33,999 bases of DNA, taken from NCBI GenBank assembly GCA_002747515.1, contig PDPP01000008.1:1-33999 (forward strand), given 5' to 3'. The stretch comes from Candidatus Moraniibacteriota bacterium (lineage in GTDB: Bacteria; Patescibacteriota; Minisyncoccia; Moranbacterales; GCA-2747515). The notes under the pieces were generated by a model. The model saw only the letters and a program-made list of their open reading frames with translations, had not been told where the DNA came from and did no database searches. A program made the position numbers and the translations under genes. Below are positions 33,112-33,999 of this stretch, one piece after another. Within the stretch, counting starts at the first letter, position 1. Each line of letters starts with the position of its first letter.

Positions 33112-33185
33112 AATATTAATGAGCACATTCTATTATCTAGTATACATCAAAAAAGTGCTATTTGCTATGTTCATACAACTTATAC

Positions 33186-33224
33186 AAAAAGCCTGTAATC
33201 TTTTAAAAAATTTACAGACTTTTT
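33186..33224 (-). terminator. Terminator of the SdrD-like gene
   Basis: AAAAAG-x-CTGTAA and TTACAG-x-CTTTTT pair with one C-A mismatch; T runs occur on both strands. It lies 28 bases beyond the stop codon at 33252 and before rnpB. Confidence 0.7.
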
Positions 33225-33251
33225 GAAAAGTTTTATAACACACGTGTATGT

Positions 33252-33788
33252 CTATTTTTTTGAAAAAACACTAGTTGTGTTTCGCCATTTATGCGCAATA
33301 AATCCAAATCCAATTGCTACAGCAAATGCAATAATTACAGCTGCTGTACCAGAGCCAGTTACTGGAGATACATGTCCTACAGGTGCATGCGATGGACAAT
33401 AGTACCCAAAATCAGCTTTTGTAAAATAATCATCTTCCTCAAGATAACGATCTTTGTAAATACCGTCGTTATTACCATCTCGATCATGTGTTGCATAGCA
33501 CCCCTCTGGTAGAGTTTCTTGTGCTACGATTACATCATAATGACCTTCTCCAAAACCTTTAAATTTATAACGACCACGTGAATTTGTTGTATCACGATAA
33601 ACTTTGTCACCGTTATACAATTTTATTTCCACGCCAGCGATCCCCTCTTCACCAGGATCTTGTATACCATTTTTGTTGTGATCATTCCACACTGTATTAC
33701 CAATTGCGGCCGCACTTACATCTGTAATGAGACCACTAGTAAACAACGTGATAAATATCGCAACAATTGCTACATGCATTTTCCTCAT
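33252..33788 (-). CDS. Secreted SdrD B-like domain protein with SPVTG C-terminal anchor signal
   Basis: A 178-aa surface protein. Residues 1-27 form a signal peptide (cleavage probably after VSA/A). One SdrD B-like/Cna-B-type beta domain follows: IGNTVWNDHNKNGIQDPGE, GVEIKLYNG, GRYKFKGFGEGHYDVIV; the acidic Asp/Asn loops, including DRDGNNDGI, are of calcium-binding type. Two cysteines (C97, C131) may form a disulfide. The C-terminus has SPVTG (141-145), a hydrophobic helix (149-165) and a basic tail, a sortase-like sorting signal with S-P-V-T-G. The other SPxTG protein is at 19488-19898. Its promoter lies next to the right terminal repeat, and the leader begins with a hairpin. Confidence 0.85.
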   Translation of the reverse strand: MRKMHVAIVAIFITLFTSGLITDVSAAAIGNTVWNDHNKNGIQDPGEEGIAGVEIKLYNGDKVYRDTTNSRGRYKFKGFGEGHYDVIVAQETLPEGCYATHDRDGNNDGIYKDRYLEEDDYFTKADFGYYCPSHAPVGHVSPVTGSGTAAVIIAFAVAIGFGFIAHKWRNTTSVFSKK

Positions 33789-33814
33789 AAAATTTATGCA
33801 TTTAATAGATAAAA

Positions 33815-33852
33815 TATCTCTTTAAGCAAGCAAAATATTGCTTTTTGAGATA
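33815..33852 (-). promoter_or_regulatory. 5'-terminal hairpin of the SdrD-like transcript
   Basis: TATCTC (minus strand from 33852) pairs with GAGATA ending at 33815; inside it AAGCAA-TATT-TTGCTT forms a second stem. The structure begins at the predicted +1 (about 33853). Confidence 0.5.
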
Positions 33853-33859
33853 ACAAAAT

Positions 33860-33888
33860 ATGCTATCACATATTCATTAATTTGTCAA
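33860..33888 (-). promoter_or_regulatory. Sigma70 promoter of the SdrD-like gene
   Basis: Minus strand TTGACA (33883-33888), 17-base spacer, TAGCAT (33860-33865). It ends 12 bases inside the right terminal repeat. Leader about 65 bases, no Shine-Dalgarno site. Confidence 0.75.
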
Positions 33889-33900
33889 CAACAAAAAAGC

Positions 33901-33998
33901 GGGTACTATAAAGCAAATGGTTTATCTTTTAAACAAATATTTAAGTAATTAAGCGGATTATCAAAGATTTTATCTTTGCGAAAACGAAGACAAAATTC
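33901..33998. repeat. Right copy of the 98-bp terminal inverted repeat
   Basis: Exact reverse complement of 1-98. Identity begins precisely at GGGTAC (33901), so 33901 is a plausible element boundary. The plus strand reads outward into an unseen remainder. Confidence 0.9.
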
Positions 33999-33999
33999 A

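Noticed and set aside
1..33999. Alternative genetic code with TGA as glycine
   Set aside because: Long conserved frames are open under the standard code, and TGA ends ispE at the expected length.
1..33999. Linear plasmid or phage genome with terminal inverted repeats
   Set aside because: Core chromosomal genes (lepA, ispDFE, rnpB, murJ) fill the window and no replication or packaging genes are present.

Overview
This window reads as an AT-rich chromosomal contig from an uncultivated bacterium of the Candidate Phyla Radiation (Patescibacteria, probably Parcubacteria-like). The reasons are the DUF4012, DUF5684 and DUF5661 proteins, the variant IspD motifs, many genes without Shine-Dalgarno sites, and small secreted or surface proteins. 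This placement is inference from gene content; there is no 16S rRNA. The standard code (table 11) fits: long housekeeping frames are open and TGA is used as a stop (for example ispE), so the TGA=Gly code of Gracilibacteria/Absconditabacteria is not in use.

Layout. 1-98 is an exact inverted copy of 33901-33998. 0.1-9 kb: a small acidic ORF, a first cardiolipin synthase, a pentapeptide-like protein, an MliC-like lipoprotein, a secreted CE1-type esterase, an HI0933-type flavoprotein, and a membrane protein tightly coupled to a second cardiolipin synthase. 9-18 kb, all on minus: archaeal-type peroxiredoxin, CapA-like phosphoesterase, DUF5684 protein, the isoprenoid set ispD-ispF-ispE with a decayed gene just upstream, a small beta-rich protein, a membrane-anchored protein and lepA. 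18-22.2 kb is accessory: DUF7736 protein, a candidate structured RNA, DUF5661 protein, a surface protein with an SPETG tail, an IS30 transposase remnant running into a frameshifted zinc protease, and a W-x5-C repeat protein. 22.2-32.7 kb is a surface-polysaccharide locus on minus: sugar-1-phosphate transferase, 4-TM holin-like protein, three glycosyltransferases, a Wzz-like protein, DUF4012, MurJ and a small membrane protein. 32.8-33.9 kb: RNase P RNA and an SdrD B-like surface protein with an SPVTG tail.

How the parts fit. The polysaccharide locus can prime a sugar on a polyprenyl carrier, extend it, control chain length and flip it (MurJ), but no Wzy polymerase is visible. The MEP-pathway genes supply the isoprenoid carrier. 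Two cardiolipin synthases and the GDPD-like membrane protein concern phospholipids. The lipoproteins, the esterase and the two SPxTG-tailed proteins are surface-exposed and suit a host-attached lifestyle.

Regulation shows two styles. Core genes (lepA, peroxiredoxin, capA, a glycosyltransferase and others) have -10 boxes placed so that transcription would start at or within a few bases of the ATG (leaderless). Several small accessory genes instead have near-consensus sigma70 promoters, leaders of about 58-68 nt and often strong AGGAGG sites; in four of them the transcript would begin with a hairpin. The most interesting items are these 5'-terminal hairpins, the W-x5-C repeat protein, the shared SPxTG tails, the candidate RNA near 18.7-18.9 kb, and the IS30/protease wreck.
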